Assembly: GCA_947488605.1 (NCBI GenBank)
Contig: CANKZJ010000009.1
Coordinates: 25,937-89,936, forward strand
Length of the DNA stretch: 64,000 nucleotides
Direction of reading: 5' to 3'
Source of the DNA: an uncultured Paracoccaceae bacterium
GTDB taxonomy: Bacteria > Pseudomonadota > Alphaproteobacteria > Rhodobacterales > Rhodobacteraceae
The translations under genes were made by a program, and so were the position numbers. The notes under the pieces were generated by a model. The model ran no database searches. It saw only the letters and a list, made by a program, of their open reading frames with translations, and had not been told where the DNA came from. The number at the start of each line of letters is the position of its first letter. Positions within the stretch are counted from its first letter, which is position 1. Of the stretch, positions 25,421 through 33,120 are shown one piece after another.

Positions 25421-26764
25421 TCACGCCGCCGCCTCACTCAGACGGCCAAAGAAACTGCGTTCCAGATGCAGCTCCCCTGCGCCGGCCTTTTGCACCATAC
25501 CGCGCAAATATCCACCTGGCGAAGCAACCTCGCCGGCAGCATGTTTCTCAAACACAAGCACAAGGGCCGCGGTGGCCACCTGTTTGCCCATTTGTTCCTG
25601 TGCCACGTTCCACGCGTGCTCAGAAATCCCGATCATCGGTCGTAGCTGCCCTGCTACACGGTGCAGATCACCCCAATCCTTGAGGTATCCACCCATGTTG
25701 CGGGCCCAGGATGCAAATTCGGGACAGGCCTGCATGACAACAGGCAAATCAAGTGCTGCCCGTTTTTTGCGCACGTCAGCAACCCAGTTTTCAAGCTCCG
25801 TATCAACTTGGCTCCTTGGTGGCAGGTTAGGCTCCACGCTCGCCGCGTCCTCTTTTTCAGAGGAATTACAAGTTACAGGAAAGCGTTGATTTGTAACTAG
25901 TATATGGGGGTCAGAATTGACCCCGCTGGGGTTCAATTCTTTATCTTTGTGTGGATCCTGTTCAACTGTTTCACAAGTGTTTTCCACAACCTCTTCAGGC
26001 TGACATGCCTTCAGATACGCCGTTTCAACCCGGCACTGCAGCTCTTTAAACCACCCCAAGAGGCGCATTAGATGCTTAGAGGCAGTGTTCCGACGCGGCA
26101 GACGGTTCAACAGATCCTCGAACAGGCCGGACATTTGCGTCCAGGGGCCGCTGAGAGCGCCGCTCAGCGCCGCTTCGATGCGCGCACGGATCATCCGGCG
26201 CGACACGGTGATCTGACGCTTAAGGCGCTGACACAGCGCGCGCTCGGCCTGCAACAGGGCTTGTAGCTGCTCAAATTCCTCGACTCGGGCCGACAATGGC
26301 GACAAATCAAAGCCGTAGGCCTCTACAATGGCGCCCTCAGCGTCCCTGTGGCCCCAACGCTTGCCATTGGGGCTGTCTTTAAAGGCAATGACGCCTGCTT
26401 CGGCCAAGCGGCGCGCATGCCGTTTCAGCGCAGACAACGAAAATCCCGTCTGTTCCATCAGATAGGCGTTCGAGGCCCAGACAATGGGCCGCCGGCCCTC
26501 TTCCCAGTCTTGGGACTGCGTAAAGGCCCCCAGCGTGTCCAGGAGCATCATATCGCCCGCCTTAAGGCCGATACGGGCGCCGACGCGCTTGACGGCCACA
26601 AAGGCCCTGCCCTTTTCAACAGCACGCGCCGCACCTTTCTCGGCCAGCGCATCCGCTTGCAAAAGTGCCGGTGATACATGCCGCCATCCATTTGGCACAG
26701 CAAGATCTGTCCGGAACCCGCGAGGTCCAGTTGCCCCTTGGGGCGTTTCCATAGATTGATCCAT
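25421..26764 (-). CDS. repC: Replication initiator RepC of a repABC replicon
   Basis: A 447-residue protein matching RepC: an N-terminal domain (about 25-190; WRHVSPALLQAD, a winged helix around QTGFSLSALKRHARRLAEAGVIAFKDSPNGKRWGHR), a variable linker (about 270-330) and the C-terminal domain (WARNMGGYLKDWGDLHRV...AASPGGYLRGM-type ending). RepC starts replication at an origin that lies within its own coding sequence in this family, so oriV is expected inside 25421-26764, probably in the AT-rich part around 25860-26000. The gene is separated from repB by about 200 bp containing the counter-transcribed RNA. An alternative start is at 26752. Confidence 0.95.
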   Translation of the reverse strand: MDQSMETPQGATGPRGFRTDLAVPNGWRHVSPALLQADALAEKGAARAVEKGRAFVAVKRVGARIGLKAGDMMLLDTLGAFTQSQDWEEGRRPIVWASNAYLMEQTGFSLSALKRHARRLAEAGVIAFKDSPNGKRWGHRDAEGAIVEAYGFDLSPLSARVEEFEQLQALLQAERALCQRLKRQITVSRRMIRARIEAALSGALSGPWTQMSGLFEDLLNRLPRRNTASKHLMRLLGWFKELQCRVETAYLKACQPEEVVENTCETVEQDPHKDKELNPSGVNSDPHILVTNQRFPVTCNSSEKEDAASVEPNLPPRSQVDTELENWVADVRKKRAALDLPVVMQACPEFASWARNMGGYLKDWGDLHRVAGQLRPMIGISEHAWNVAQEQMGKQVATAALVLVFEKHAAGEVASPGGYLRGMVQKAGAGELHLERSFFGRLSEAAA

Positions 26765-26846
26765 ATTTGTCAGAACGCTGCAGATACCCGTTCGCCCAAA
26801 GGCGTTTTTTGTTGTGCGGTGATTCGCGGACTGCTAAGATTGAAGT

Positions 26847-26921
26847 GCGAAGACAATCTGCGCCTTGGATTTTATCTGGGCGTTGCAGCCCTCGGAACTC
26901 CGGTTTCGAGGGTTTCTTTTT
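26847..26921 (+). ncRNA. Counter-transcribed RNA (incA-type) of the repABC replicon
   Basis: In the repB-repC gap, on the strand opposite the rep genes, a possible TTGTGC/TAAGAT promoter (26812-26817 and 26835-26840, 17-bp spacing) is followed by about 75 nt ending in a terminator. RepABC plasmids carry such a small RNA here to limit repC translation and set copy number and incompatibility. The exact 5' end is estimated. Confidence 0.6.
26889..26921 (+). terminator. Terminator of the repABC counter-transcribed RNA
   Basis: CCCTCG (26889-26894) pairs with CGAGGG (26907-26912) around a 12-nt loop and is followed by TTTCTTTTT. A typical intrinsic terminator on the plus strand, where the ctRNA of this replicon type ends. 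Confidence 0.75.
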
Positions 26922-26960
26922 GCGTTATCCTCCTTGTCTGCTCATGTCCTCAATGAAGCC

Positions 26961-26976
26961 GTTAACAGCTGTTAAC
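26961..26976. promoter_or_regulatory. parS site 1 (repB 3' end)
   Basis: GTTAACAGCTGTTAAC, a perfect 16-bp palindrome matching the repABC parS pattern GTTnnCnGCnGnnAAC. It overlaps the last codon and stop of repB. RepB (ParB) binding is known for the family. Confidence 0.88.
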
Positions 26977-27940
26977 CGCCCTTACCCTCCGATCCGTTTT
27001 GGAATGATCGATAGGATTCTGTGATCAGACGGTCGATGTTTTCATCAAACCAATCTGCAAATGCTGTGGCGTCCCCTGCCCGCTTGACAGTCACTGTGAC
27101 GGATGACTTTGTCGATTTCACCACTGCGCCATCTACAGGTGCGCGCTGTACGGGCCGTGCTTCTTTCGCACCGCGTTTGCCCAAACTGGCCAACACAGCC
27201 TGTAGCCGCGCGTCTGAACCAGCACCCTCTGGGGCACCGTTTAGAACCTTCATCGCATCGGTGTTTGTCAGCGCGCCACTCTCAAACGCTGCGGCAAGCG
27301 TCATCCATTTCGGCCGCCCTGCCCCATGTGCCGGACCAATCGCTTCGCCCACACGGTCCGGGATCAACCGCGCCACGCGTTCCAACTGGGACAATGTGTT
27401 CTTGCTGATCGACAAAGCCTGCTGGGCCTGTTCACGCGAATGCCCCTGATCCAGAATGGCCTGCGCAAAGCGTGCGCGCTCATAAAAGCTCAGGTCCTGA
27501 CGGCTGGCATTCTCAAGCCCTTTGGCGATCAAGGCTTCGCTGTCGTCCAAGGTACGGATCAGCGCTTTGACGGGTACGTCCAGCTGCTGGCACGCCAGAA
27601 TGCGCCGCCGGCCATAAACGACCTCAAACTTGCCGTCGTGTTTGCCAGCGGGTCGCAACAAGACGGGCACTTGTTGGCCGCTTTGTTTGATGCTTTCCAC
27701 AAGGTCCAAAACGTCTTCTTCGCCGCTGTTAACAGCTGTTAACTCCAGCCGGTCCTGTGGGCCCCAAGGCAGGATCAACGCGGTATCAATGTCTTGGATG
27801 CCACCCAATCCGGCGCGCACGGACCCAACAGTACCCTTTGGCAATGACCTGTGCGCACGGTTCTGCCCGATCGGGGCCTCACCTTCGGTTGCGGCCGAAA
27901 TTGCCGCCATGATCCCGGTCTTATTCTTGTTCAGTGCCAT
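26972..27940 (-). CDS. repB: RepB, ParB-type centromere-binding partition protein
   Basis: A 322-residue ParB-family protein. The N-terminal ParB/Spo0J domain (about 55-150) contains the arginine-rich VVYGRRRILACQQL motif, the CTP-binding signature of the family, followed by a helix-turn-helix (SREQAQQALSISKNTLSQLERVARLIP) that binds parS. The C-terminal end is the dimerisation part. The ATG overlaps the repA stop by 1 nt, a translational coupling usual in repABC operons. One parS copy lies inside this gene and another overlaps its stop, so RepB probably also affects expression of its own operon. Confidence 0.95.
   Translation of the reverse strand: MALNKNKTGIMAAISAATEGEAPIGQNRAHRSLPKGTVGSVRAGLGGIQDIDTALILPWGPQDRLELTAVNSGEEDVLDLVESIKQSGQQVPVLLRPAGKHDGKFEVVYGRRRILACQQLDVPVKALIRTLDDSEALIAKGLENASRQDLSFYERARFAQAILDQGHSREQAQQALSISKNTLSQLERVARLIPDRVGEAIGPAHGAGRPKWMTLAAAFESGALTNTDAMKVLNGAPEGAGSDARLQAVLASLGKRGAKEARPVQRAPVDGAVVKSTKSSVTVTVKRAGDATAFADWFDENIDRLITESYRSFQNGSEGKGG
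27728..27743. promoter_or_regulatory. parS site 2 (within repB)
   Basis: A second identical GTTAACAGCTGTTAAC palindrome, inside the repB coding region near its 5' part. It is translated as part of RepB, so the site and the protein sequence are co-selected. Confidence 0.88.
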
Positions 27941-29124
27941 CAGCTACGCCCCCATGCTTGCTGCACCAAGTTTGCAATATCAGATCCTACTGAATCCATA
28001 CTGGACCGTGCGCGGTCATAGGTGCTGCGGGTCATGTCGGCGCGGGCGACCTCATAGATCGACATTTTCAGCATGGACGCATCCGCGATGGCGGTACTGC
28101 GCAGCGCGGTTGAGGGAATAATCCGTTCCTGAAACAAGGCCCGCATCAGCGATACAATTTGCTGGCTTGGAATATCGCTCGGGTCGTCACGGGTGATCAG
28201 AAAACTGAAAAAATCGTGATCCATGCGCACGCCCGTATCCTCAATCACACCCAGATAGGCAGACGTCATTTCGATGAACTGCTGAGTTGAGGCCAAATCA
28301 AGCATGCTGGGCGTCATTGGCACCAAAACGGACGTCGCGGCAAACAAACCCGTCAGCGTCAAAAACCCAAGGGCAGGGGGGCTGTCGATGATGACGATGT
28401 CATAGTTGTCTTCAACCGGAGCAAGCGCGTTCGACAGACGTTCGAAGAATGCAGCACCGCGCCCGGCGTTCACGGCTGTTTCTGTCTCAAACTCGCTCAG
28501 GATCAAACGGGCAGGGGCCAGATCAAGGCCAGGGAAATAGGTATCAACGATGATATCTGACAAGGGCAGGGGCTCTTCGTAGCGCAGCGCGTCATAGATG
28601 GTCGGCCCGTCAAATTCTAATTCGGTCTGCAGCCCGCAAAACCCTGTCAGGCTGCCCTGAGGGTCAAGATCAATGGCCAACACGCGGTAGCCACTCAGGG
28701 CAAGGTAGTGACACAGGTGGATCGTCGCCGTGGATTTCGCCGAACCACCTTTGAAGTTCATCAACTGGATGACCTGCAGCTTGTCGCCTTCACGGCGGCC
28801 GGGCACATATTTACCGGGGCTGCGCGATCCGGCCTCAAGCGCCTGCCGGATGGCCCAGATTTCATCGCCAGAATAAGACCTGCGCCCGCCTTTGTTGACC
28901 GCGGGTTCGGGCAATGATCCATCACTGTGGCATTTACGCAGGAATTGCCCCGACACGCCCAACAGCTCAGCCGTTTCCGTGGCGCTGAACAGCCGCAAAG
29001 ACTTGCGTTGATCCGGCGCATAGACTTGCGCTAGATGTGTGGTCAAAGCGGTCTTCAACCGTACCGCCATTTGGTCGGTGACTTCGGATTGAGACGCGGC
29101 CGCGATCGGTGCTGTCTGAAACAT
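27940..29124 (-). CDS. repA: RepA, ParA-type partition ATPase
   Basis: A 394-residue ParA. The N-terminal part (about 40-110) has a MerR/helix-turn-helix-like segment (SATETAELLGVSGQFLRKCHSDGSLPEP) for operator binding. The ATPase fold follows, with the deviant Walker A FKGGSAKSTATIHL (both lysines present), the DLDPQGSLT switch and IVIIDSPPALGFLTL. RepA drives segregation of RepB-parS complexes and represses the operon. It is the first gene of repABC and is preceded by GGGAAAAGAGC as ribosome-binding site; parS site 3 lies in its promoter region. Confidence 0.96.
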   Translation of the reverse strand: MFQTAPIAAASQSEVTDQMAVRLKTALTTHLAQVYAPDQRKSLRLFSATETAELLGVSGQFLRKCHSDGSLPEPAVNKGGRRSYSGDEIWAIRQALEAGSRSPGKYVPGRREGDKLQVIQLMNFKGGSAKSTATIHLCHYLALSGYRVLAIDLDPQGSLTGFCGLQTELEFDGPTIYDALRYEEPLPLSDIIVDTYFPGLDLAPARLILSEFETETAVNAGRGAAFFERLSNALAPVEDNYDIVIIDSPPALGFLTLTGLFAATSVLVPMTPSMLDLASTQQFIEMTSAYLGVIEDTGVRMDHDFFSFLITRDDPSDIPSQQIVSLMRALFQERIIPSTALRSTAIADASMLKMSIYEVARADMTRSTYDRARSSMDSVGSDIANLVQQAWGRS

Positions 29125-29269
29125 GGTTGCTCTTTTCCCGCTTAATGTTGCTTATTTGCGCAACTTGATACCAGTTAGGATGCGATTCACCATTCTAAGT
29201 CAAGAAAAATATCCACAGCTGGGTTGCGTCAGCAGATGAGACCCAAGATGTGGATTGGCGCCCCCACGG

Positions 29270-29285
29270 GTTAACAGCTGTTAAC
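29270..29285. promoter_or_regulatory. parS site 3 (upstream of repA)
   Basis: Third perfect copy of GTTAACAGCTGTTAAC, 146 bp upstream of the repA start. Together with sites 1 and 2 it flanks and interrupts the partition genes. Confidence 0.88.
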
Positions 29286-29529
29286 AGCGCGACGTAAATG
29301 CAGAACTCTGCGCAAAATGGGCACAGGTAAAAAAGGACCTGCCGCATAAAAGGGGGAGATGTGGCAGGCCCTAGGCTTCTGGATTTCCCAGATTGAGACG
29401 GGGACAAGTGTCTCGATGTCTGTGGAACGCACACGTGACCAAAGGGTTCCCAACCTTCACATAAAAAATTTGGCAACACAGATGACGGCGCACGTGCCGC
29501 CTGCGGCCTTGGCAATCAGAAAAGTGGGG

Positions 29530-29554
29530 GGAACGTTTCGCGCCAGCGCGCGTT
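29530..29554 (+). promoter_or_regulatory. EcfG-type promoter (HAD gene)
   Basis: GGAAC, 17 nt, then GTT preceded by C, as in the alphaproteobacterial GSR consensus. It lies 96 nt before the HAD start and is the leftmost site of the series. Confidence 0.6.
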
Positions 29555-29649
29555 ATCACTTGCATGCTCACACCACTAGTACGTGCTTTTGGCACGCGCG
29601 TGACATGCGCTCTGATCTCTGCTGCCGCAATGAAACAAGGAATTATGAG

Positions 29650-30321
29650 ATGACAAAGCAAGCGATCATCTTCGGGTCTATTGGCACGATCGTCGAAACA
29701 TCAGACCTGCAACGCAAGGCATTCAACCGCGCATTCGAAGAGGCCGACATCGGATGGCACTGGTCCCGCGATGATTACCGCGAGATGCTCAAAAGCCCGG
29801 GCGGGCGTCAACGGATTGCCAATTACGCTGAAAACACGGGTGTCGATGTGAACGCCTATGCGCTGCACACGCGCAAAACCGCTATTTTCAATGAAATGAT
29901 GGAGGACGAATGCCTCGCGCCGCGCCCGGGTGTGATGCAGCTGATCCGTTTTGCAAAAGATGAAGGCATGAAGGTTGGTTTCGCGACCACGACTTCGTGT
30001 AACAACATCGAAGCGATGTTTGTTTCGCTGAACGACGCACTGCTGCGCAGCACCTTTGATTTCGTTGGCGACAACGAAGCTGTGGCCGCGACAAAGCCTG
30101 ATCCGGAAATCTACCATCGCGCAATGACGGAACTTGGCGTGTCAGCGGCACATAGTCTTGCAATCGAGGATACCGCCATTTCAATGCAGGCCGCGTTGGA
30201 CGCCGGGATCGACTGTGTCGGTTTTCCCGGTGACTACAGCGACGCAGACGAATTCAAAGACGCGCTGCGTGTTGTGGATAGTGTCGCACCCGCCAAGCTG
30301 CCCTTTCTGTCAAAGGCCTAG
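29650..30321 (+). CDS. HAD-superfamily (CbbY/phosphatase-like) protein lacking the catalytic aspartates
   Basis: The start at 29650 follows AAGGA at the right distance; the longer frame from 29359 is not supported. The 223-residue protein has the HAD fold with cap helices (about 15-85), motif II TTT (in VGFATTTS), motif III lysine (ATKPDPEIY) and motif IV ED (LAIEDTAIS). Motif I, normally DxDGT, reads GSIGT: D9 is replaced by G and D11 by I. The nucleophile is therefore missing, so it is unlikely to act as a normal phosphatase and may bind a phosphorylated ligand or a partner. An EcfG-type promoter and the following L,D-transpeptidase gene suggest a stress operon. Confidence 0.85.
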   Translation: MTKQAIIFGSIGTIVETSDLQRKAFNRAFEEADIGWHWSRDDYREMLKSPGGRQRIANYAENTGVDVNAYALHTRKTAIFNEMMEDECLAPRPGVMQLIRFAKDEGMKVGFATTTSCNNIEAMFVSLNDALLRSTFDFVGDNEAVAATKPDPEIYHRAMTELGVSAAHSLAIEDTAISMQAALDAGIDCVGFPGDYSDADEFKDALRVVDSVAPAKLPFLSKA

Positions 30322-30367
30322 TGCACGCCCAAATGAACCATCTCCTGACACCGTGATTGAGGATACA

Positions 30368-31027
30368 ATGCTAACACGTCGCCATTTCATTCAAACGTCA
30401 GCTGCCCTGTTTGCATCAACCGCCATTGCCAGCCGCCCTGCGCATGCCGCGCGCGGTCAATGGGATATGTGGGACGCAAAGGTCACGCCAGACGGCTATA
30501 TTCCGGAGCTCAGCAATCCGTGGGGGCTTCATTCTCGGTTTCTGCCGCAACGGGTCGAAGTAAGTGCCGGCCTTGCCGTTGGTGACATCCATGTCGACCC
30601 GGTGGCGCGCTATCTTTACCATATCGAAGAAGGCGGCATCGCGATGCGCTATGGCGTCGCGATTGCGCGGGGCAACCTGTATGAACCCGGGGTTTACCGC
30701 ATTCACCGCAAGGCCCGCTGGCCACGTTGGACACCAACCGCGGAAATGATCGCACGCGACCCGCAGTTGTACGAGCAATTCGCCGACGGCATGCCGGGTG
30801 GTCTGGATAACCCGTTGGGATCACGGGCGCTGTATCTGTTCCAAGGCAACCGCGACACGTATCTGCGCATCCATGGCACGCCTGCGCCGCGTTCAATCGG
30901 GGGACGGGCCAGTTCGGGATGTGTGCGCATGATTATGGCGCATATCAACGATTTGTACGGGAACGTGCGCACCGGCCGGCGCGCACATTTCTACAGCACC
31001 AACGATCTGGTTTCAGCGACCAGCTAA
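30368..31027 (+). CDS. L,D-transpeptidase (YkuD family), exported
   Basis: A 219-residue protein with a twin-arginine-like signal peptide (MLTRRHFIQTSAALFASTAIA, cleavage near APAHA-type AHA at about 26). The YkuD domain carries the IHGT motif and the catalytic SSGCVRM box (cysteine nucleophile, arginine). These enzymes make 3-3 cross-links in peptidoglycan or anchor lipoproteins to it in the periplasm, strengthening the wall under stress. It lies 46 nt after the HAD gene and overlaps the convergent lipoprotein gene by 15 nt at the 3' end. Confidence 0.92.
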   Translation: MLTRRHFIQTSAALFASTAIASRPAHAARGQWDMWDAKVTPDGYIPELSNPWGLHSRFLPQRVEVSAGLAVGDIHVDPVARYLYHIEEGGIAMRYGVAIARGNLYEPGVYRIHRKARWPRWTPTAEMIARDPQLYEQFADGMPGGLDNPLGSRALYLFQGNRDTYLRIHGTPAPRSIGGRASSGCVRMIMAHINDLYGNVRTGRRAHFYSTNDLVSATS

Positions 31028-31306
31028 CAAGCGCGCGCAGATCGGCCGCCCCTCAACAGTGCGTAGGGGCACAAGGGTCACCTCAAGCGGGTTGGCATGT
31101 AGATACCAATAGCAGTTGTCTTGCTCGCGCAGCCTTGCGGTTGTCAGATCTTGTCGCGGATCTGCAATATTTACAACAACTTGCGGGATCGTGATGGCAG
31201 GTTCTGGCGATGTCGTTGGTTGCACCGCCGCACATCCGGCGATCGCAAGCAAAGCTGCGGCGCGCAATGCATGGTCAAGCGGCATTGGTACGGGTCTGTC
31301 AATCAT
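31013..31306 (-). CDS. Small putative lipoprotein
   Basis: A 97-residue protein with a signal sequence ending in a lipobox (LLAIAGCAA, cysteine near residue 25). The mature part has no recognised domain; it includes two further cysteines (DNCYWYLHANP and PICARLL) that could form a disulfide in the periplasm. It lies 24 nt downstream of the YihY-like gene on the same strand, so it likely belongs to the DUF892-YihY operon. Function unknown. Confidence 0.6.
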   Translation of the reverse strand: MIDRPVPMPLDHALRAAALLAIAGCAAVQPTTSPEPAITIPQVVVNIADPRQDLTTARLREQDNCYWYLHANPLEVTLVPLRTVEGRPICARLLAGR

Positions 31307-31329
31307 AGTCTGGATCTTTCTTATTGACG

Positions 31330-32277
31330 CTAGCTGTGCTGCGGCTCACCGAGTTGGTCGGCCTTCGACGCGTCACGTTGACCCATCGGAAGGTCGCGCC
31401 CGACGGTTGTATCGTAACGCGTTTGCGCCTCCATCTCGGCGTTCAGTTCCGCGCCCAGCATCACAATAAAGGCCGAAATCCACAGCCACATCAGCAGCAC
31501 GACAACACCACCCAATGCACCAAAGCTTTCGTTATATGAGCCGAAATTGGCGACGTAGAAGGCAAAGCAAGCAGACCCGATCAACCAAATGATACAGGCA
31601 GCAATTGCGCCGGGGCTGACCCATTGGAATTCTGGCGCGTCGCGCGACGGGCCATAGCGGTAAAGCACCGCCAACCCAACCATTGATAGGGCCAGTATGA
31701 TCGCCACAATGATGACGGTCGCTGCAGTTTCGGCGAATGCGCCAAAATTAAGTGTGTTCAGCAAAATCGGAATACCGACCATTGCGACAACTGCGACAAG
31801 CAGGCCGAAAATCAGGAAAAGCGTCAGCCCGAGCGTTTCAAGCTTCAGGCGGATGAACCCGCGCTCTTCCTCTTCGTCATAGGCGACGTTCATGCCGTCC
31901 ATCAGACTGCCCATACCTTTGGACGCCGAATAGATGGCAAGGCCGATCCCCAGCAAAGCAGCCAGCCCCAGCCCGCCTTCGCGCGAGCCTGCGACTTCGG
32001 TTGCCTGTTCGGTGATGATGTTCATCGCCGCCTCGGGCACGATGCCGGATAGGGCCGAAAGCTGGTCGATAATCTGGTTTGGTTCGACCAAAAGACCCCC
32101 GATCGCAAGAAGGGCGGTTATGGCCGGAAACAAAGCCAGGAGCCCGTAGAACGCAACGCCCGCCGCAATCAGCCCGACCCTGTCTTCGCTGATTTCATCC
32201 TTGAGACGAAATGCGATGTCTTTCCAGCCTTTGGGGGGAATATCGGTCGGGCTGTCGGCGTGGCGTCCGCGTGTCAT
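31330..32277 (-). CDS. YihY/BrkB-family inner-membrane protein
   Basis: A 315-residue polytopic protein of the YihY/BrkB family (about six membrane helices). Typical features are DRVGLIAAGVAFYGLLALFPAITALLAI in the first helix, LGIGLAIYSASKGMGSLMDGMNVAYDEEEERGF, and LGGVVVLLMWLWISAFIVMLGAELNAEME near the end. The soluble tail is short. The molecular function is unresolved in the family. It follows the DUF892 gene by 24 nt and probably shares its EcfG-type promoter. Confidence 0.93.
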   Translation of the reverse strand: MTRGRHADSPTDIPPKGWKDIAFRLKDEISEDRVGLIAAGVAFYGLLALFPAITALLAIGGLLVEPNQIIDQLSALSGIVPEAAMNIITEQATEVAGSREGGLGLAALLGIGLAIYSASKGMGSLMDGMNVAYDEEEERGFIRLKLETLGLTLFLIFGLLVAVVAMVGIPILLNTLNFGAFAETAATVIIVAIILALSMVGLAVLYRYGPSRDAPEFQWVSPGAIAACIIWLIGSACFAFYVANFGSYNESFGALGGVVVLLMWLWISAFIVMLGAELNAEMEAQTRYDTTVGRDLPMGQRDASKADQLGEPQHS

Positions 32278-32301
32278 GGTCGGGCTCCTGTCTGTCTTGG
32301 C

Positions 32302-32796
32302 TTAGGCGGCGGCTTTGTTGATGCCGCCGGTGGCAAGCGCCGTCATCGTGCGGTCACCGTCATAGGTGTTATCCAGACATTCCTGCAGGACCGCGCCATC
32401 TTCGTCTTCGTCCAGACGGTTGGCGAATGCGACAAGGCAGCCGTATCCTGCCAATGCATAATGCACCATGCGCTGATACTGGGTGATGATCATCGCATCG
32501 CGCACATCAGCCGTGCCAAAATTGGCGTCAAGCACATGGGCGTGCGCCTCGGCGACCAGACCTTCCATGCCTTTGCAGTGCTCGCCGTTGGGGGCGATAT
32601 CGTGGCGGTTACAAATCTCGGCGATCTTTTGCAGACCGTCGTTCATGCCGTTGACACCCGCGATCAGCGCTTGGGATAGATCCTTGTCCTGTGCTGCGCG
32701 GCCCAGCTTGGTTACTGCATCGACGGCTTGTGAGTTCGCACTCCACAGGTCCTGCAATTGGTCGTGATAGACGTCTTTGAGATATGACATTGTCAT
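32302..32796 (-). CDS. DUF892 ferritin-like stress protein (YciE/YciF type)
   Basis: The start at 32796 (MTMSYLKDVYHDQLQDLWSA) has AGGGAG at a proper distance; the frame extends upstream to 32922 across the promoter and is rejected. The 164-residue, all-helical protein matches the DUF892 four-helix bundle, with glutamates and histidines at the ferritin-like positions (HDQLQDLWSAN, EGLVAEAHAHVLD, YQRMVHYALAGYG). Relatives such as YciF are induced by stress and bind metal. First gene of a probable operon with YihY and the small lipoprotein. Confidence 0.92.
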   Translation of the reverse strand: MTMSYLKDVYHDQLQDLWSANSQAVDAVTKLGRAAQDKDLSQALIAGVNGMNDGLQKIAEICNRHDIAPNGEHCKGMEGLVAEAHAHVLDANFGTADVRDAMIITQYQRMVHYALAGYGCLVAFANRLDEDEDGAVLQECLDNTYDGDRTMTALATGGINKAAA

Positions 32797-32838
32797 ATTT
32801 TTGTCTCCCTTTGGTGAGAATTGTTGCTTCACCAACCC

Positions 32839-32863
32839 AACGTCTGCATGCCGGGATGGTTCC
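32839..32863 (-). promoter_or_regulatory. EcfG-type promoter (DUF892 operon)
   Basis: On the minus strand, GGAACC-N16-GTT, ending 43 nt before the DUF892 start. Divergent partner of the plus-strand site at 32876. Confidence 0.7.
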
Positions 32864-32875
32864 ATCATGCGCAAT

Positions 32876-32900
32876 GGAACTGACGCAGCTCTCGCGCGTT
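32876..32900 (+). promoter_or_regulatory. EcfG-type promoter (small membrane protein / APP1)
   Basis: GGAAC-N17-GTT with C before GTT, 35 nt before the start at 32935. Confidence 0.7.
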
Positions 32901-32934
32901 TGGAAACAGACGCAACAAGCAAAGGAGTAGACCC

Positions 32935-33105
32935 ATGGAAAGCGGATTTATCGTTATCATGCTGGCGCTGTTTACGCTGCTGGCCTTCATCGTGATGGCC
33001 ATTATCAGCAAGCGCAAAACCGAACAGCGCATGGATGATCCCTCAGCGACCAAATCAACACTGGCCGCCGATAAGTCATCCACCGGCAAACCAGCTGACG
33101 TGTAA
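32935..33105 (+). CDS. Small single-helix membrane protein (56 residues)
   Basis: AAAGGAG precedes the ATG. Residues 3-24 (SGFIVIMLALFTLLAFIVMAII) form one membrane helix, followed by SKRKTEQRM and a polar tail rich in serine, lysine and aspartate. No family known to me. It begins directly after an EcfG-type site and ends 15 nt before the APP1 gene, so the two are probably co-transcribed stress genes. Confidence 0.8.
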   Translation: MESGFIVIMLALFTLLAFIVMAIISKRKTEQRMDDPSATKSTLAADKSSTGKPADV

Positions 33106-33120
33106 AACAAAGGACACTGA

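Larger units (their letters stand above)
29125..29649. other. repABC / stress-region divergent intergenic
   Basis: This 525-bp gap separates repA (left) from the first stress gene (right). It contains parS site 3 at 29270-29285 and an EcfG-type site at 29530-29554. The repA promoter is expected in 29125-29260. No gene supported; the frame from 29359 is an upstream extension of the HAD gene without its own ribosome-binding site. Confidence 0.6.

Noticed and set aside
29359..29649. 97-residue N-terminal extension of the HAD protein
   Set aside because: It would span an EcfG-type site, has no domain, and the ATG at 29650 has a good ribosome-binding site and the normal HAD beginning.
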